A stretch of DNA of 64,000 bases from Planctomycetota bacterium (GTDB lineage Bacteria > Planctomycetota > Planctomycetia > Planctomycetales > Planctomycetaceae): positions 1 to 64,000 of the forward strand of contig VGZH01000012.1 in assembly GCA_016872645.1 (NCBI GenBank), read 5' to 3'. Numbering within the stretch: the stretch's first letter is position 1; each line of letters opens with the position of its first letter. The notes beneath the pieces are model-generated. The model saw nothing but the letters and a program-made list of their open reading frames with translations. It had not been told where the DNA came from and searched no databases. Positions 21,795 to 32,051 of the stretch are shown here, one piece after another. Made by a program: the position numbers and the translations under genes.

Positions 21795-23015
21795 TTACCA
21801 CACGATGACTTCGATCGTGCTGCCGGGTTCGTAGGTTTGATCCCCGATGGGAAACAGCGCCATCGAGTTCGCGGCGACCGTTGCTCGGAGATCGCTGGAG
21901 CCGACCCATGGGACAGCGGTGACGATCGGGCCATCCGATTGCCACTCCAGCCGAGCGGGTTGATAAGTTGGTCGTTCCCCCTTGGTCGTGTGTGGAACGG
22001 TCAGTCGCGCTTTGACAGCAACCGATTCGGCGGGAGAAACGCCCATCATTCGCCGCAGAGCCGGGCGGACGAAGAGTTCAAAACAGACCAAACTGCTGAC
22101 CGGATTCCCTGGCAAGCCGAAGACCAAAGTCCGCAAGTTTGGCCCGCGATCGAGGACTCCGAACCAGATCGGCTTCCCGGGTTTGACGTTGGCTTTGTGA
22201 AAAACTTGCCGCACTCCGGCGGATGCCAGTTCGGACGGCACGAGGTCTTTGTCGCCCATCGAGACTCCGCCGGACAGCACCAGCACATCCGCTTGCAGTC
22301 CGATGTCAATTCGCTCGCGCAGATGAACTCGTTCGTCGCGAGCAATTCCCAACGGCACCGGTTCGGCGCAGGCTCGAAGAAGTTGTCCGCAGAGCATTGT
22401 CTCGTTCGAGTTCCGGATCTGTCCTGGTCCCAGCGTCTGTTCGACAGGGACCAACTCATCACCGGTTGCCAGCACGGCGACTCGCGGACGACGACGAGCA
22501 GTCACGTGCGAGAGACCACACTCCGCGAGCGTTCCCAATTCTTGCGGCCTCAGTTCCGATCCCGCCGCGACAACCAAGTCGCCAAGCTTCGTTGATGCTC
22601 CGCGCCGCAGAATGTTCGTACCCAGCTTCCAACTCGTGACACTGCTCGGCAACGCGACCAACGGTCTTTCATCTGCACCGATCGTTTGAGAAGTGTGTTC
22701 GACCGGTATGACCGCCTCGGCTCCGGCAGGCAGCGGAGCACCGGTCATGATTTGAATCGCGGCCGGACAATCGAGCAGTCGAGTCGGCACTTGTCCCGCC
22801 GCGACGATTTCAATTACTGGCAACGGCGTCACACAATCGGCTAACCGTACCGCGAAGCCATCGACAAGCGACTTGTCGAACGGCGGCGAGTCTTCATTGG
22901 CGCAAACATCCTCGGCCAAGACAAGCCCGAGCGCATCCAACAACAAAATCGCTTGCGGCTCGAACGGCCAGGTTTCCCGCAGTACCGCGGCGACGGCTTC
23001 AGAGACTTCCATCAT
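21795..23015 (-). CDS. moeA: Molybdopterin molybdenumtransferase MoeA
   Basis: 406 aa, normal length. The N-terminal half has the MoeA linker and beta domains (EDVCANEDSPPFDKSLVDGFAV, MTGAPLPAGAEAVIPVE). The MoCF-binding domain carries VLSGGVSMGDKDLVP and FGLPGNPVSSLVCFELFVRPAL. It inserts molybdate into adenylylated molybdopterin in the cytoplasm. It overlaps the small membrane-protein gene upstream by 17 nt, so the three genes are probably one operon. No mog/moaB gene is visible here. Confidence 0.93.
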   Translation of the reverse strand: MMEVSEAVAAVLRETWPFEPQAILLLDALGLVLAEDVCANEDSPPFDKSLVDGFAVRLADCVTPLPVIEIVAAGQVPTRLLDCPAAIQIMTGAPLPAGAEAVIPVEHTSQTIGADERPLVALPSSVTSWKLGTNILRRGASTKLGDLVVAAGSELRPQELGTLAECGLSHVTARRRPRVAVLATGDELVPVEQTLGPGQIRNSNETMLCGQLLRACAEPVPLGIARDERVHLRERIDIGLQADVLVLSGGVSMGDKDLVPSELASAGVRQVFHKANVKPGKPIWFGVLDRGPNLRTLVFGLPGNPVSSLVCFELFVRPALRRMMGVSPAESVAVKARLTVPHTTKGERPTYQPARLEWQSDGPIVTAVPWVGSSDLRATVAANSMALFPIGDQTYEPGSTIEVIVW

Positions 23016-23295
23016 GATTCGTGGGACTGACCGGTGAAGGTTTCGGAATTCGGAAGGGGCCGAGCAAACTCAACGCCCACGCGATGGGAACCCAAATTCC
23101 CAGCGAGAACAAGTCTACGCCTGGATGAGTCGCACCGGTGGCCGCGAAGCCGACGACGACACTCAGCAGCAACAAGCCTTGCGACACCCACCACGATGCG
23201 CGGTCACGGCTGGTCAGCGCGGAGGCCATTCCCAATACAAACAGCAAGGCCGCGAAGTCCCACAACGGTCGCCATATTGATAGCTCAGCCTGCAT
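22999..23295 (-). CDS. Small membrane protein in moeA operon
   Basis: 98 aa from MQAELSIWRP, with three predicted transmembrane helices (LWDFAALLFVLGMASAL, WWVSQGLLLLSVVVGFAATG, LGIWVPIAWALSLLGPF). It overlaps the upstream membrane-protein gene by 11 nt and moeA by 17 nt. The ORF-track start at 23691 is antisense-like low-quality sequence and rejected. Family not recognised. Confidence 0.65.
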   Translation of the reverse strand: MQAELSIWRPLWDFAALLFVLGMASALTSRDRASWWVSQGLLLLSVVVGFAATGATHPGVDLFSLGIWVPIAWALSLLGPFRIPKPSPVSPTNHDGSL

Positions 23296-24106
23296 GATCG
23301 GTCTCCAAGGTCGTTGGGGCGTGACGCGTTCGGAAGCAAGCAGTCGCGGCGACCACCAGCAGCAGCGAACCAAGTCCCAACGCGATCCATTGCTCACGAG
23401 CGGCAACATCTTCGACCTGTTGGGTGGAATTGTCGTCAGCCGTTCTTGCCGACCAGCCGGTTCGTTCCCAAGCATTCCGGAGTGCGGTTGCTCGCGGCCA
23501 CGCAGAGTATCGCGAACTGCGTGTCTTTCGTTGGGCTTCGTTCGCGATGACGTGTTCCCAAGTTCCGAGTAACAGCAGCACAACCATGGCCGAGATGCCC
23601 AGCACCAGCACTGGTTCGCGAGGAGACTCCACGTCATCCAGTGAGTCGTCACTGATTCGATTCCGCGTTGCACACCACTGAGCAACCGCAAGGCCTGAGC
23701 ACAACATTGCCAGCACGAGCAATGCCCAATCCCATGCCGATGCGATAGCCAGCGAGATCACGGCGCTGACGGCTGTGATCACAAAGTACTGGACGCGGCG
23801 AGCGATCGTCCCAGCGATGACCGCTTTCAAGGCGGCGATGAGTCCGATTCCACAAGTCGTCGACAAGGAACCGCTCCGCCAAAAACTTGGGCGAGCCTCC
23901 AGCGACAAGTCCGTCACCGCATCGATCCAGCGAAACAGCAGCAGGCTGACCGCGATTCCCAACAGCACATGACCGGCGAGATCAAACTTCCGCGCGCGCT
24001 GAATGATCTCCGCATCGACGACGGACGCCCGCAATGCAACAACGGAGATGAGCCCAAAAAGCACTATGGCCGCGGAAACTCCATCAAACAGCGGCTCACC
24101 CATCAT
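23285..24106 (-). CDS. Multi-pass membrane protein in moeA operon
   Basis: 273 aa from MMGEPLFDG, with AAAAGGTG just upstream. About seven hydrophobic segments, including FDGVSAAIVLFGLISVVALRA and FDLAGHVLLGIAVSLLLF near the N-terminus and EQWIALGLGSLLLVVAATACF at the C-terminus; a soluble Arg/Ala-rich stretch separates the last helix. It is reminiscent of quinone-linked membrane subunits but has no diagnostic motif. First gene of the moeA operon. Confidence 0.6.
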   Translation of the reverse strand: MMGEPLFDGVSAAIVLFGLISVVALRASVVDAEIIQRARKFDLAGHVLLGIAVSLLLFRWIDAVTDLSLEARPSFWRSGSLSTTCGIGLIAALKAVIAGTIARRVQYFVITAVSAVISLAIASAWDWALLVLAMLCSGLAVAQWCATRNRISDDSLDDVESPREPVLVLGISAMVVLLLLGTWEHVIANEAQRKTRSSRYSAWPRATALRNAWERTGWSARTADDNSTQQVEDVAAREQWIALGLGSLLLVVAATACFRTRHAPTTLETDHAG

Positions 24107-24311
24107 CGGCACCTTTTCAAGAACGCTGGAATCCACCCGAACACGAAGGTCGTGTCTATCGGAGTCCTGCCGGAATCGCAACCTGCCCTACGGTAGGTGA
24201 CATGATTCTGACCACCGGGAAGGGCGTGGTTACGAGGGTCATTTACCGTTCACACACCCTTCTCGATGTTCAGCGCGTGCCACTCAGTTTGAAAAACAAG
24301 CAGGCCATGTG

Positions 24312-25385
24312 TCAGAAGAGTCGTCGCTGCCCAGAGCTTGGTGTTGGGTGCTGAAAGAATCGTGTTTCGAGCGGCGGGACGGTCCGGTCGAGATCGTACT
24401 TTTTGGCGAAGACTCGAAACGTCTGCGCAATCTGTTCGGCGATTGGTCCTTCGCCGAGCCGGCGACGCCCGAATTGTGAGTCATTCATTTCGCCACCGCG
24501 ACACAGGCGGATCAACGATTCGATCTTGTCCTTTTTGGAGGGCAGCGCTTTCGCCAACCAATCAGTGAACACCGGCCGCACGGTCAGCGGCAATCGCAGC
24601 AGGACATACGAGGCCATCACTGCTCCCGCCTCTTTGGCGGCTTGCAGGATCGCCGGAATTTCGACGTCGTTCAGGCCGGGAATCACCGGCCCGATCATTA
24701 CGCCGACTTCAACACCCGCTGCGGACAGCTCACGAATCGTCCGCTGACGAGCTTCCAGAGAACTGGTGCGCGGTTCGAGTGTCCGAGCCAACTCCGCGTC
24801 GAGCGTCGTGATGCTCAGCATTACGCGCACGGTTCGTCGCTCGGCCATCGGCTGCAACACGTCGAGGTCGCGTGCGACGAGTGCGTTCTTTGTGACAATT
24901 CCGATCGGCTGACCGCACTCGGCCGCGACTTGCAGGCAACGGCGAGTCAACTCGAACTTCCGCTCGCACGGTTGATAGCAGTCGGTCACGCCGGAGAACG
25001 CGATCCACTCCGGCTGATATTCGTCACGAGCCAGCCAGTCACGGAGCAACTCTGGTGCGCGTTCCTTTACCAGGATGCGGCTCTCGAAGTCCACTCCCGC
25101 GTTGAAGCCGAGATATTCGTGAGTTGGCCGCGCGTAGCAGTACGCGCAGCCGTGCTCGCAGCCTCGGTAGGGATTCACACTGTAGCGAAACGGAATGTCC
25201 GGGCTGTCGTTCTCGCTGACGATCGACCGCGAGTGATCGACCAGAAACTGCGTCTTGACCGGACGCTCGTTTAGCGACTCGTCGTCCGCGAGCTGCTCCC
25301 AATCACGTTCGGCATGCACCGCCTCGAACCGATTCGGCGGATCAGTCTGAGCACCCCGGCCATGACGATCGAGTTCCGGTGACAT
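24312..25385 (-). CDS. PA0069-family radical SAM protein
   Basis: 357 aa. The radical SAM motif CEHGCAYCYARPTHEY (CxxxCxxC) is at about residue 78, preceded by the family signature FRYSVNPYRGCEHGC. Later IAFSGVTDCYQPCERKFELTRRCL and TLDAELARTLEPRT fit the spore photolyase-like PA0069/Rv2578c group, whose reaction is unknown. Start supported by GGAGG 8 nt upstream. Confidence 0.9.
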   Translation of the reverse strand: MSPELDRHGRGAQTDPPNRFEAVHAERDWEQLADDESLNERPVKTQFLVDHSRSIVSENDSPDIPFRYSVNPYRGCEHGCAYCYARPTHEYLGFNAGVDFESRILVKERAPELLRDWLARDEYQPEWIAFSGVTDCYQPCERKFELTRRCLQVAAECGQPIGIVTKNALVARDLDVLQPMAERRTVRVMLSITTLDAELARTLEPRTSSLEARQRTIRELSAAGVEVGVMIGPVIPGLNDVEIPAILQAAKEAGAVMASYVLLRLPLTVRPVFTDWLAKALPSKKDKIESLIRLCRGGEMNDSQFGRRRLGEGPIAEQIAQTFRVFAKKYDLDRTVPPLETRFFQHPTPSSGQRRLF

Positions 25386-25470
25386 GACAGCGACCTCCGT
25401 GGCAGACGCCGATGGACAGAGCTATTCTGCCGTCGACTGCTCCGCCACCCCGATCTTCACGAGGCTCGCC

Positions 25471-25761
25471 ATGACTTTCAACAACGTGGTTGTCACCGTC
25501 AAAAATGAACTGGACGTCCCGGAAATCCGTGAACTGCTCTTGGAGCAAACACGGCTATCACGCATGGAACCAGGTTGCGAACGCTTTGAGTTGTACCAGT
25601 CGCAGACTGACGCCAAGGTCTTCATTCTGGTCGAACGTTGGAGTTCGCAAGAAGCGCTGGATCTGCATCGGCTCGCGAAAGCGTACACGGAAATCTACAA
25701 GCCGAAGGTGCTGCCGAAGGTCGATCGCACCCCGTACCCGTGCGACTTGCTGGAGCCGTAA
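25471..25761 (+). CDS. Antibiotic biosynthesis monooxygenase (ABM) domain protein
   Basis: 96 aa from MTFNNVVVTV with GAGG upstream. The ferredoxin-like ABM pattern is visible: VTVKNELDVPEIRELLLEQTRLSRMEPGCERFELYQS, then FILVERWSSQEALDLHR. Related proteins (YgiN, LsrG) act on quinols or signal molecules. The ORF-track start at 25384 would overlap the start codon of the divergent radical SAM gene and is rejected. Confidence 0.82.
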   Translation: MTFNNVVVTVKNELDVPEIRELLLEQTRLSRMEPGCERFELYQSQTDAKVFILVERWSSQEALDLHRLAKAYTEIYKPKVLPKVDRTPYPCDLLEP

Positions 25762-25795
25762 TCGCGAAGATCATTGGTGGTGATTCTGACCGCCA

Positions 25796-26377
25796 TCACT
25801 CATTTGATCCCGCCAGAGACTGCTCGGACCAAAACGAGTACGCCACCAGCATTCCCGTCCCTATAACCAGAAACACGTCCGCGAAATTGAAGACTGGCCA
25901 GGGCCAGTTGCCGAACGTGAAGAGCAAGAAGTCCCGCACGGCTCGATACGGCTCGCCAGTGTCGGGATTCTTGTAGCCGTACAACCCCAGCCGGTCATAA
26001 AGATTGCCGAGCGTCCCGCTGAGCACCAAACAGAGAGCGACAGTCAGCCAATTGATCCGGCCGGCCGATGTCTTCAACAGGCAGTACACGATGACCGCGA
26101 CCGCTACGATGCTCAGTGCGGCGAACAACCAGGTCAGACCTTGGCCGACTCCCCATAAGGCTCCTTCGTTGAAGCTCGTGTAGAGCTGAAAGGTTGAGAG
26201 TCGACCGAGCCACTGATGCACCGGCCCCTGTCCGCGCGGGTAGCCCAGCCGATCAAACACAGTCGACTTGGAATACAAATCCCACCACACGCACACGACC
26301 GTCAACGGCAGGATCAAGCCCAGCCTTCGGAAGTTGAATGGCGTTGTGCGAGTCGATGTGGATTGTGGTTCGTCCAT
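25796..26377 (-). CDS. lspA: Lipoprotein signal peptidase II
   Basis: 193 aa from MDEPQST, chosen because GGAGGAATTC lies directly ahead; the ORF-track residue 1 is a TTG four codons earlier. Four membrane helices. The catalytic aspartates lie in GNLYDRL and FNFADVFLVIG, with the conserved DLYSK and FNEGALWG motifs. It cleaves lipoprotein signal peptides. About 25 residues longer than E. coli LspA because of the extra YGYKNPDTGEPYRA loop before VRDFL. Confidence 0.93.
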   Translation of the reverse strand: MDEPQSTSTRTTPFNFRRLGLILPLTVVCVWWDLYSKSTVFDRLGYPRGQGPVHQWLGRLSTFQLYTSFNEGALWGVGQGLTWLFAALSIVAVAVIVYCLLKTSAGRINWLTVALCLVLSGTLGNLYDRLGLYGYKNPDTGEPYRAVRDFLLFTFGNWPWPVFNFADVFLVIGTGMLVAYSFWSEQSLAGSNE

Positions 26378-26483
26378 GAATTCCTCCAAGCCGGAACCGT
26401 ATGGTTCCCGCCGCGATCAACGCTAGTCGAATTCGAGCGGACAACGTCGTCGGGTCCCCGAAAATCCCTCCAGACCGGCAATG

Positions 26484-26512
26484 AAAAAACCCCGGCTGTT
26501 TTGGCCGGGGTT
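26484..26512 (-). terminator. Intrinsic terminator after DUF1573 gene
   Basis: On the minus strand CCCCGGC and GCCGGGG form the stem with a 7-nt loop (CAAAACA), followed by TTTTTTC, 33 nt past the stop codon. Confidence 0.85.
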
Positions 26513-26544
26513 GTCGTGTCACATGACGAATCGACTCGCTGACT

Positions 26545-27564
26545 CTATCCCGCTGGCGGTTCGGAGACTCTCCCACGTGCTTTGAACGTCACCGGCTCCG
26601 GCCGTCCATTGACGGTAATCGAAAATTCTTCAGAAAGATCACCGGGCTTGTCGGGAGCAGTGATTGTCATCGGCAAGACATGCACTTGAGCAGCAGTCTG
26701 CGGCAGGCGAACCTTGAACAGGCCGTTGTCCGTATCGCATTCCACTCTGTCGATTTGGAAGGGCTGACGTCCCTTGATGACGACGTTGAACTGCTTCGCC
26801 TCACCCGGCTTCAATACCCCCAGCGACACGATCGCGGGAGTGACCGTCACGTCGGCTTCGACATTCGCCTCGACGAGCAACGGGACTTGCGGGCTGGTCT
26901 GATCGTCGGTGATCAGCGTGAGTTGCTCGCGAACAGTTCCCGGCGGAGTGTTCGGAGCCAACGTCACGACGATGTCGTAATCCACTCGGCCATTGCTGCG
27001 AACGGTCTCGACCGCTTTCGCGACGACGGATTCGTTGCGGCTCTTGATCTCCTTGATCTGCCATTCATTGCGGCCGGCGTATTGCAGCTTGATTGTGCGT
27101 GTCGCTTCCTTGCCATGCTCAACCGCCCCAAAGTTGACAGAACCGGGATCAAAGACCACGTCGGTCCGAATGTACGCGGTGATCGGAATGCGAACCTCTT
27201 GGAACAGCGGAGCGTCAAACGTGATGATCACGTTCGAGTCCTTTCGGCGGGTGAATTTGCGAGTATCCATCGTCACTTCGATGTAGCCTTCTTCGAGACT
27301 CTCGAGCGACGTTTTGCTCGGTTTTCCGGCCGAGCAACCGCATGTCGTGCGGACGTCGGAGATGTGCGCAACTTGCTTGTAAAGGTTGGTGATCTTCACG
27401 CGAGCGACGGCATCCGAGCCACGGGCCACGACACCGAAGTCGATGGTCCGTTGATCGAACATCTTCTCGGCCCAGTTCAATTCCTGAGCCGATGCGGAGA
27501 CCGCGTAGCACACTCCAAAAACCAACGCCAAACACAAGCGAGGCAGCCGGGCATTCAACATCAT
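26545..27564 (-). CDS. DUF1573 domain protein, secreted
   Basis: 339 aa from MMLNARLPRL. The signal peptide ends at SASAQE. The first domain has the DUF1573 hallmark (DFGVVARGSDAVARVKITN, then VRTTCGCSAGK). Further immunoglobulin-like repeats follow (VNFGAVEHGKEATRTIKLQ and VSLGVLKPGEAKQFNVVIKG). Probably a periplasmic or surface binding protein. Its own promoter and terminator are visible. Confidence 0.85.
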   Translation of the reverse strand: MMLNARLPRLCLALVFGVCYAVSASAQELNWAEKMFDQRTIDFGVVARGSDAVARVKITNLYKQVAHISDVRTTCGCSAGKPSKTSLESLEEGYIEVTMDTRKFTRRKDSNVIITFDAPLFQEVRIPITAYIRTDVVFDPGSVNFGAVEHGKEATRTIKLQYAGRNEWQIKEIKSRNESVVAKAVETVRSNGRVDYDIVVTLAPNTPPGTVREQLTLITDDQTSPQVPLLVEANVEADVTVTPAIVSLGVLKPGEAKQFNVVIKGRQPFQIDRVECDTDNGLFKVRLPQTAAQVHVLPMTITAPDKPGDLSEEFSITVNGRPEPVTFKARGRVSEPPAG

Positions 27565-27864
27565 GGTCACTTGCTCCAGGTGTGCAGCGTGGTCCAACCC
27601 AACGCCACGACCACAAAGACGGCTCACGCAACCTCCTGGTGAGCCACAAACGACGACCCTCGCACGCGGGAGAGACGACACACAACCCAATCGTGGGGTT
27701 CATCGCCAACGGCGACCGGCTGGACCAAAGCTCCAGGGAAGGACGCCACTTCGATGCCTGTTCCCATCGGCAGATTTTGCCGCGCGAGGTTAGTTGTGCT
27801 TTTCGGAAAAGTCAACGAGCGGTTTTCTGCACCGCTCAACCCTTGCGCGACCCGCAAGTTCGTC
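27565..27864. other. 300-base leader/promoter region of DUF1573 gene
   Basis: No ORF looks real here. It contains the promoter at 27787-27815 and a ~215-nt untranslated leader. I see no riboswitch. Confidence 0.5.
27787..27815 (-). promoter_or_regulatory. Sigma-70-like promoter (TTGACT-17-TAACCT)
   Basis: Near-consensus -35 and moderate -10 with 17-bp spacing on the minus strand, reading into the DUF1573 gene. Confidence 0.5.
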
Positions 27865-28734
27865 TCAACCGGACGGGTTCGAGGCGGCAAGTACTCCCTC
27901 GTCTGGCCAACATTCGGTCGCACTTTGGGCACCAATGCGTTCGAAAATCCGACCCCCAATTGCCAAGATGAGAACTGCCGAAATGATTGGCAAGCCTCCT
28001 CCAACCAGTCCGCCAAAAACCGCGGCGGCACCCTGGTTGTTTCCGTTACGCACCTGACGATTCATCGCTTCCAGACCCGAAAACAGCAAAATCATTCCGA
28101 ACAAGAACAGAGCGACGAAGAGTCCTGCTCCCGATCCAATCAGCCACCATTTCAGCAGATTCGATTCTGGACTAAGCCGTGATCTCGATCGAGGCGGCCA
28201 TTCGTCACGACGTCGAGAATCGGAAATGCTTCCGGAAATCCAAACCTTGACGTTCCGATACCAAGCCAAGACGACGGACAGTATCGTGATCAGTGTTGCA
28301 GCGACGAAGCTCATCATCCACATGCCCATGCACGCCAGGACTTCTGGTTGCATCACCCGTCCGGGGTCGGGACCTTTTGGCGGCGGAACCCCTCTTCCCT
28401 CCACCGCGACCACAAACATGATCGCGACAAACATCAGCCCAAAACTCCACAAGCAGACACGCCACATCCCGCTTGCAAAATAAAACAGCGAGCAGACGTC
28501 TCGACGTCGCGGAATCAGATCTCGCCGCCGTAGCCAAATCGAGGTCCGAAAATCATTCCAGCCGAATTTCAAACACAGCACGCTGACTCCGACCGCCGGA
28601 TGCGCGGTCAACTCGGTGACGACGACGGCGACGGTCAGAATCAGCCACCACGGAAGGTGTGCAAACACGCCGCCGGAGTCGGTCGGCTCAATCTCAAACA
28701 CCTCGTCCGGATGAGCGTCGTCGTTCACGATCAA
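27865..28734 (-). CDS. Multi-pass membrane protein, unknown
   Basis: 289 aa with about five to six transmembrane helices ([98 protein letters not shown]). The start overlaps the stop of the class V aminotransferase gene (ATGA), so the pair is cotranscribed. No family recognised. Confidence 0.7.
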   Translation of the reverse strand: MIVNDDAHPDEVFEIEPTDSGGVFAHLPWWLILTVAVVVTELTAHPAVGVSVLCLKFGWNDFRTSIWLRRRDLIPRRRDVCSLFYFASGMWRVCLWSFGLMFVAIMFVVAVEGRGVPPPKGPDPGRVMQPEVLACMGMWMMSFVAATLITILSVVLAWYRNVKVWISGSISDSRRRDEWPPRSRSRLSPESNLLKWWLIGSGAGLFVALFLFGMILLFSGLEAMNRQVRNGNNQGAAAVFGGLVGGGLPIISAVLILAIGGRIFERIGAQSATECWPDEGVLAASNPSG

Positions 28735-29915
28735 TTCTTTGCGTAAAACGCATTCGCTGCTGCGACACTTGCGCCTGGCGCTAGCTTGTAGCCGCGATCG
28801 GTCAGACAGCGTTCCAGCGCAGCGAGGAACAGAAGCACGTTGCGCGGTGAACTGGCTTCGCCCATCAGGCCGATGCGCCAGGTCTTTCCTTTCATCGGGC
28901 CGAGGCCGCCGCCGATTTCGATGCCGAATTCGTTGAGCAACTGGCCGCGCACTGCCGCGTCGTCGATCCCGTCCGGAATCAAGACGGCATTGAGCATCGG
29001 TAGCTGATGGCCTTCTGCGACGGCGTATTTGATTCCGATCGCGGCGAGGCCCGCCTTCAACGCCTTGTGGTTTTTCAGATGCCTTGCGTGCCGGGCTTCC
29101 AAACCCTCTTCGAGGACAATCCGCAGCGCTTCATGTAAGCCATAGTTCATATTGATGGGGGCCGTGTGGTGGTACGCACGCGACTGACCCCAATAGTTGC
29201 GGACCATCGTCAGATCGAGATACCAACTGGCCACCTTCGTCTTGCGAGCCTCGATCGCCGCGACGGCGCGCGGGCTGAACGTGACAGGCGCGAGACCTGG
29301 CGGGCAACTCAAGCACTTTTGCGTGCCGCTGTAGACGGCGTCCAATCCCCAACCATCCACTTCGAGCGGCACTCCCCCTAGCGATGTCACGCAATCGGCC
29401 AGCAGCAACGCGCCGGCGTCATGCACGACATTCGCGATTTCTTCCAGCGGCTGCCAAGCTCCGGTTGAGGTCTCAGCATTCACAATGCCGAGGACTTTGG
29501 GCTGCACTTTCTTGACGATGTCTGCAACCTCGGCGGTCGAGAAGATTTCACCGAATGGCCGTTCGATGATCGTGACCTGCGCACCGCTGCGAGCGGCGAC
29601 ATCGGCCATGCGTCCGCCGAAGACTCCGTTGACGCACACAATCATCTTGTCGCCAGGTTCGATGAGGTTGACTATGCACGTTTCCATTCCCGCGCTGCCG
29701 GTACCACTGACAGCCAGCGTCAGTTCGTTGGTCGTGCGGAAGACCTGCCGCAGCATGGCCTGCATCTCGTTCATGATTTGCAGAAAGTACGGGTCGAGGT
29801 GCCCGACGGTCGGTGCGGCGAGTGCGGCCCAAACTCGCGGATGAATGTCGCTGGGACCGGGCCCCATCAAAATGCGTCGCGGTGGATTCACCGCAGCGGG
29901 AAACAGAGTCGTCAT
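28731..29915 (-). CDS. Class V aminotransferase (alanine-glyoxylate type)
   Basis: 394 aa. PLP fold-type I class [15 protein letters not shown] at the N-terminus, [36 protein letters not shown], and the Schiff-base Lys in [14 protein letters not shown]. This is the pattern of serine/alanine-glyoxylate aminotransferases (photorespiration-like or purine catabolism). A REP pair lies 84 bp upstream, between it and ruvB. Confidence 0.9.
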   Translation of the reverse strand: MTTLFPAAVNPPRRILMGPGPSDIHPRVWAALAAPTVGHLDPYFLQIMNEMQAMLRQVFRTTNELTLAVSGTGSAGMETCIVNLIEPGDKMIVCVNGVFGGRMADVAARSGAQVTIIERPFGEIFSTAEVADIVKKVQPKVLGIVNAETSTGAWQPLEEIANVVHDAGALLLADCVTSLGGVPLEVDGWGLDAVYSGTQKCLSCPPGLAPVTFSPRAVAAIEARKTKVASWYLDLTMVRNYWGQSRAYHHTAPINMNYGLHEALRIVLEEGLEARHARHLKNHKALKAGLAAIGIKYAVAEGHQLPMLNAVLIPDGIDDAAVRGQLLNEFGIEIGGGLGPMKGKTWRIGLMGEASSPRNVLLFLAALERCLTDRGYKLAPGASVAAANAFYAKN

Positions 29916-29998
29916 GGCGTTCGATCTTCGTTGGAGAGTGCGAGGAAAAGTCGCGCGGCATTGCAGCGAACGTGGGACAGGATTTCAACCGGCCCCCT

Positions 29999-30087
29999 CT
30001 TGGAGTCCGGTGTGTCAGCGCCGCTTTGGATGTTTGGATCGACAAACAAGTTTCAATCCCAAGCGGCGCTGACTCACCGCACTCCAA
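29999..30087. repeat. REP pair (BIME), GGAG family, copy 3
   Basis: Arms GGAGTCCGGTGTGTCAGCGCCGC and the inverted AGCGGCGCTGACTCACCGCACTCC, between the ruvB stop (3 bases away) and the class V aminotransferase. Confidence 0.85.
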
Positions 30088-30089
30088 CA

Positions 30090-31187
30090 TTAGAACAGCG
30101 TCCCTTGGCTTGGCGCCTCTGGAATCGCGATGCCGAGATGTGCCAGCGCGGCACTTGTCACGACTCGGCCGCGCGGCGTCCGTTGCAGAAAACCGACCCG
30201 CAGCAGGAATGGTTCGATCTCGTCTTCGAGTGTGTCGGACGGGCAACTCATGCTGTGAGCGATCGCGGTCAGGCCGGCGGGCCCTCCGGCGAAAATATTG
30301 ATCAACGTCAGCAAATACTTGCGGTCGAGTTCATCCAGGCCAACGTGATCGACTTCGATCATTTCGAGAGCCAACTTGGCGACGTCGACGGAAATGCGGC
30401 CTTTGGCGCGGCTGTCGGCGTAGTCTCTGCACCAGTACAGCAAGTTGTTCGCTTTGCGCGGAGTGCCTCGACTCCGCTTGGAAATCTCGGCAGAAGCGTC
30501 GGATTCGATCTCTGTGCGCAGCTTGCGAGCGTTGCGATCCACGATCTCGGCGAGGTCGTCGTCGTCGTAGAAATCGAGATGCAGCCGATTCACGAAGCGG
30601 TCGCGCAGCGGAGCGGTCAGCAAGCCGCTGCGAGTCGTCGCACCGATCACCGTGAATTTTTTCAGCGGCATGTTGATCGTCCGAGCGTTCATCCCTTCGC
30701 CAAGCGCGATATCGACTCGGAAGTCTTCCATCACCGGATAAAGAAACTCTTCGACGGCAGGTGGCAGGCGATGGATCTCATCGAGAAACAACACCGAGCC
30801 GAAGCTGGCGTTTGTCAGATACGGCAGTACGTCTTTCGGAGCCGTCAGGGCTGGGGCCGACGCGATCTGAAAATCGACTCCCAGTTCTTTCGGGATCACC
30901 GTCGCGAACGTCGTCTTGCCGAGACCGGGCGGGCCGTCGAACAGCAGATGGCCGAGCGGTTCATTGCGCTTCTTGGCGGCGTCGAGCATGATCCGCAGCC
31001 GCTCGACCGCCTTCCGCTGGCCGACGACATCGTCGAGCTTCTGCGGGCGGAGTTCGTCGTCGTGCTTCTCGTCGTCGGGTCGGAACTCAATCGCTGGTGG
31101 TGCGGGAGGCTTGCGCGGTGGTTCGTCGGATGATGCGGATGTCTTTCGTGATTCGTCGTCGCCGTTGATGATTCGTTGCCGCGCCAT
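30090..31187 (-). CDS. ruvB: Holliday junction branch migration helicase RuvB
   Basis: 365 aa. AAA+ ATPase with Walker [10 protein letters not shown], Walker [10 protein letters not shown], sensor [17 protein letters not shown], and the C-terminal winged-helix DNA-binding part ([18 protein letters not shown]). The N-terminus has an extra ~40 charged, Pro-rich residues. ruvA and ruvC are not adjacent. Start supported by GGAG 9 nt upstream. yebC lies upstream, as in many genomes. Confidence 0.95.
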   Translation of the reverse strand: MARQRIINGDDESRKTSASSDEPPRKPPAPPAIEFRPDDEKHDDELRPQKLDDVVGQRKAVERLRIMLDAAKKRNEPLGHLLFDGPPGLGKTTFATVIPKELGVDFQIASAPALTAPKDVLPYLTNASFGSVLFLDEIHRLPPAVEEFLYPVMEDFRVDIALGEGMNARTINMPLKKFTVIGATTRSGLLTAPLRDRFVNRLHLDFYDDDDLAEIVDRNARKLRTEIESDASAEISKRSRGTPRKANNLLYWCRDYADSRAKGRISVDVAKLALEMIEVDHVGLDELDRKYLLTLINIFAGGPAGLTAIAHSMSCPSDTLEDEIEPFLLRVGFLQRTPRGRVVTSAALAHLGIAIPEAPSQGTLF

Positions 31188-31202
31188 GCCACTCGACTCC
31201 GT

Positions 31203-31943
31203 TCACGCTGACGTCAGCTCGTCCGGCAGGTTCACATTCGTGGTCACGGTTTGGATGTCATCCAAGTCTTCGAGAGCCTCGATGAATTCCAGCACCAGCT
31301 TCCCGGTGTCGACATCAACCTCCACGGTTGTGCTCGGGATTCGTTGGAGTTCCGCGACGTCGGTCGGAATCTTCGCCGCTTCGAGCACTTCGTTGAGTTG
31401 CTGAAAGAGACTCACTTCGCAGAGGATCTCGAAAGAGTTGCCCACTTTTTGCACGTCATCGCCGCCGGCTTCGAGCACGATCTCAAACAGGCGATCTTCG
31501 TCAACGTTTTGAGCCGGAACGACGAACACTCCTTTGCGAGTGAACAAGTACCCGACACAACCGGTGCTGCCGAGGTTTCCGCCGTGAACTTTGAACGCCT
31601 CACGCACCTCACCGGCAGTGCGATTGCGATTCTCGGTCAGAATGTCGCACAGCACGGCCACGCCACCCGGAGCGTAACCTTCGTAGACCATTTCTTCGTA
31701 CTGCTCGTCACCAGATTCGCCGGTCCCCTTCTTGACGGCCCGCTCGATGTTTTCCTTGGGCATGCTGTTCTTGCGAGCCTTGTCGAGGGCGTATCGCAAC
31801 GGGAGGTTGCTTGCCGGATCACCGCCGCCGTTGCGAGCGGCCACGATGATCGCACGGCTGAGCTTGCCAAACAGCTTGCCTCGCTTCTTGTCCTGCGCAC
31901 CTTTCCGGATGGCGATGTTCGCCGAATGGGAATGTCCTGCCAT
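31203..31943 (-). CDS. yebC: YebC/PmpR family protein (TACO1 family)
   Basis: 246 aa, family length. Signature MAGHSHSANIAIRKGAQDKKRGKLFGKLSRAI, then NLPLRYALDKARKNSMPKENIERAVKKGTG and YEGYAPGGVAVLCDILTENRNRTAGEVR. Members are described as transcription regulators or translation factors that help ribosomes at proline stretches. 15 nt upstream of ruvB, same operon. Confidence 0.95.
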   Translation of the reverse strand: MAGHSHSANIAIRKGAQDKKRGKLFGKLSRAIIVAARNGGGDPASNLPLRYALDKARKNSMPKENIERAVKKGTGESGDEQYEEMVYEGYAPGGVAVLCDILTENRNRTAGEVREAFKVHGGNLGSTGCVGYLFTRKGVFVVPAQNVDEDRLFEIVLEAGGDDVQKVGNSFEILCEVSLFQQLNEVLEAAKIPTDVAELQRIPSTTVEVDVDTGKLVLEFIEALEDLDDIQTVTTNVNLPDELTSA

Positions 31944-31960
31944 GGGTCGTGATTTGCTTC

Positions 31961-32049
31961 GTAGGGTGGGCCAACCATCGGGGGGCCCACCAAGGGAGTA
32001 TTGACGATTACGGTGGGCCGGCGCTCGAAATGAGCTTGTCCCATCCTAC
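31961..32049. repeat. REP pair, GTAG family (GGTGGGCC hairpin)
   Basis: Left unit GTAG plus GGTGGGCC ... GGCCCACC; the right end on the minus strand is GTAG plus GATGGGACAAGC. It fills the gap between the TPR gene stop and the yebC start. Confidence 0.75.
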
Positions 32050-32051
32050 AA

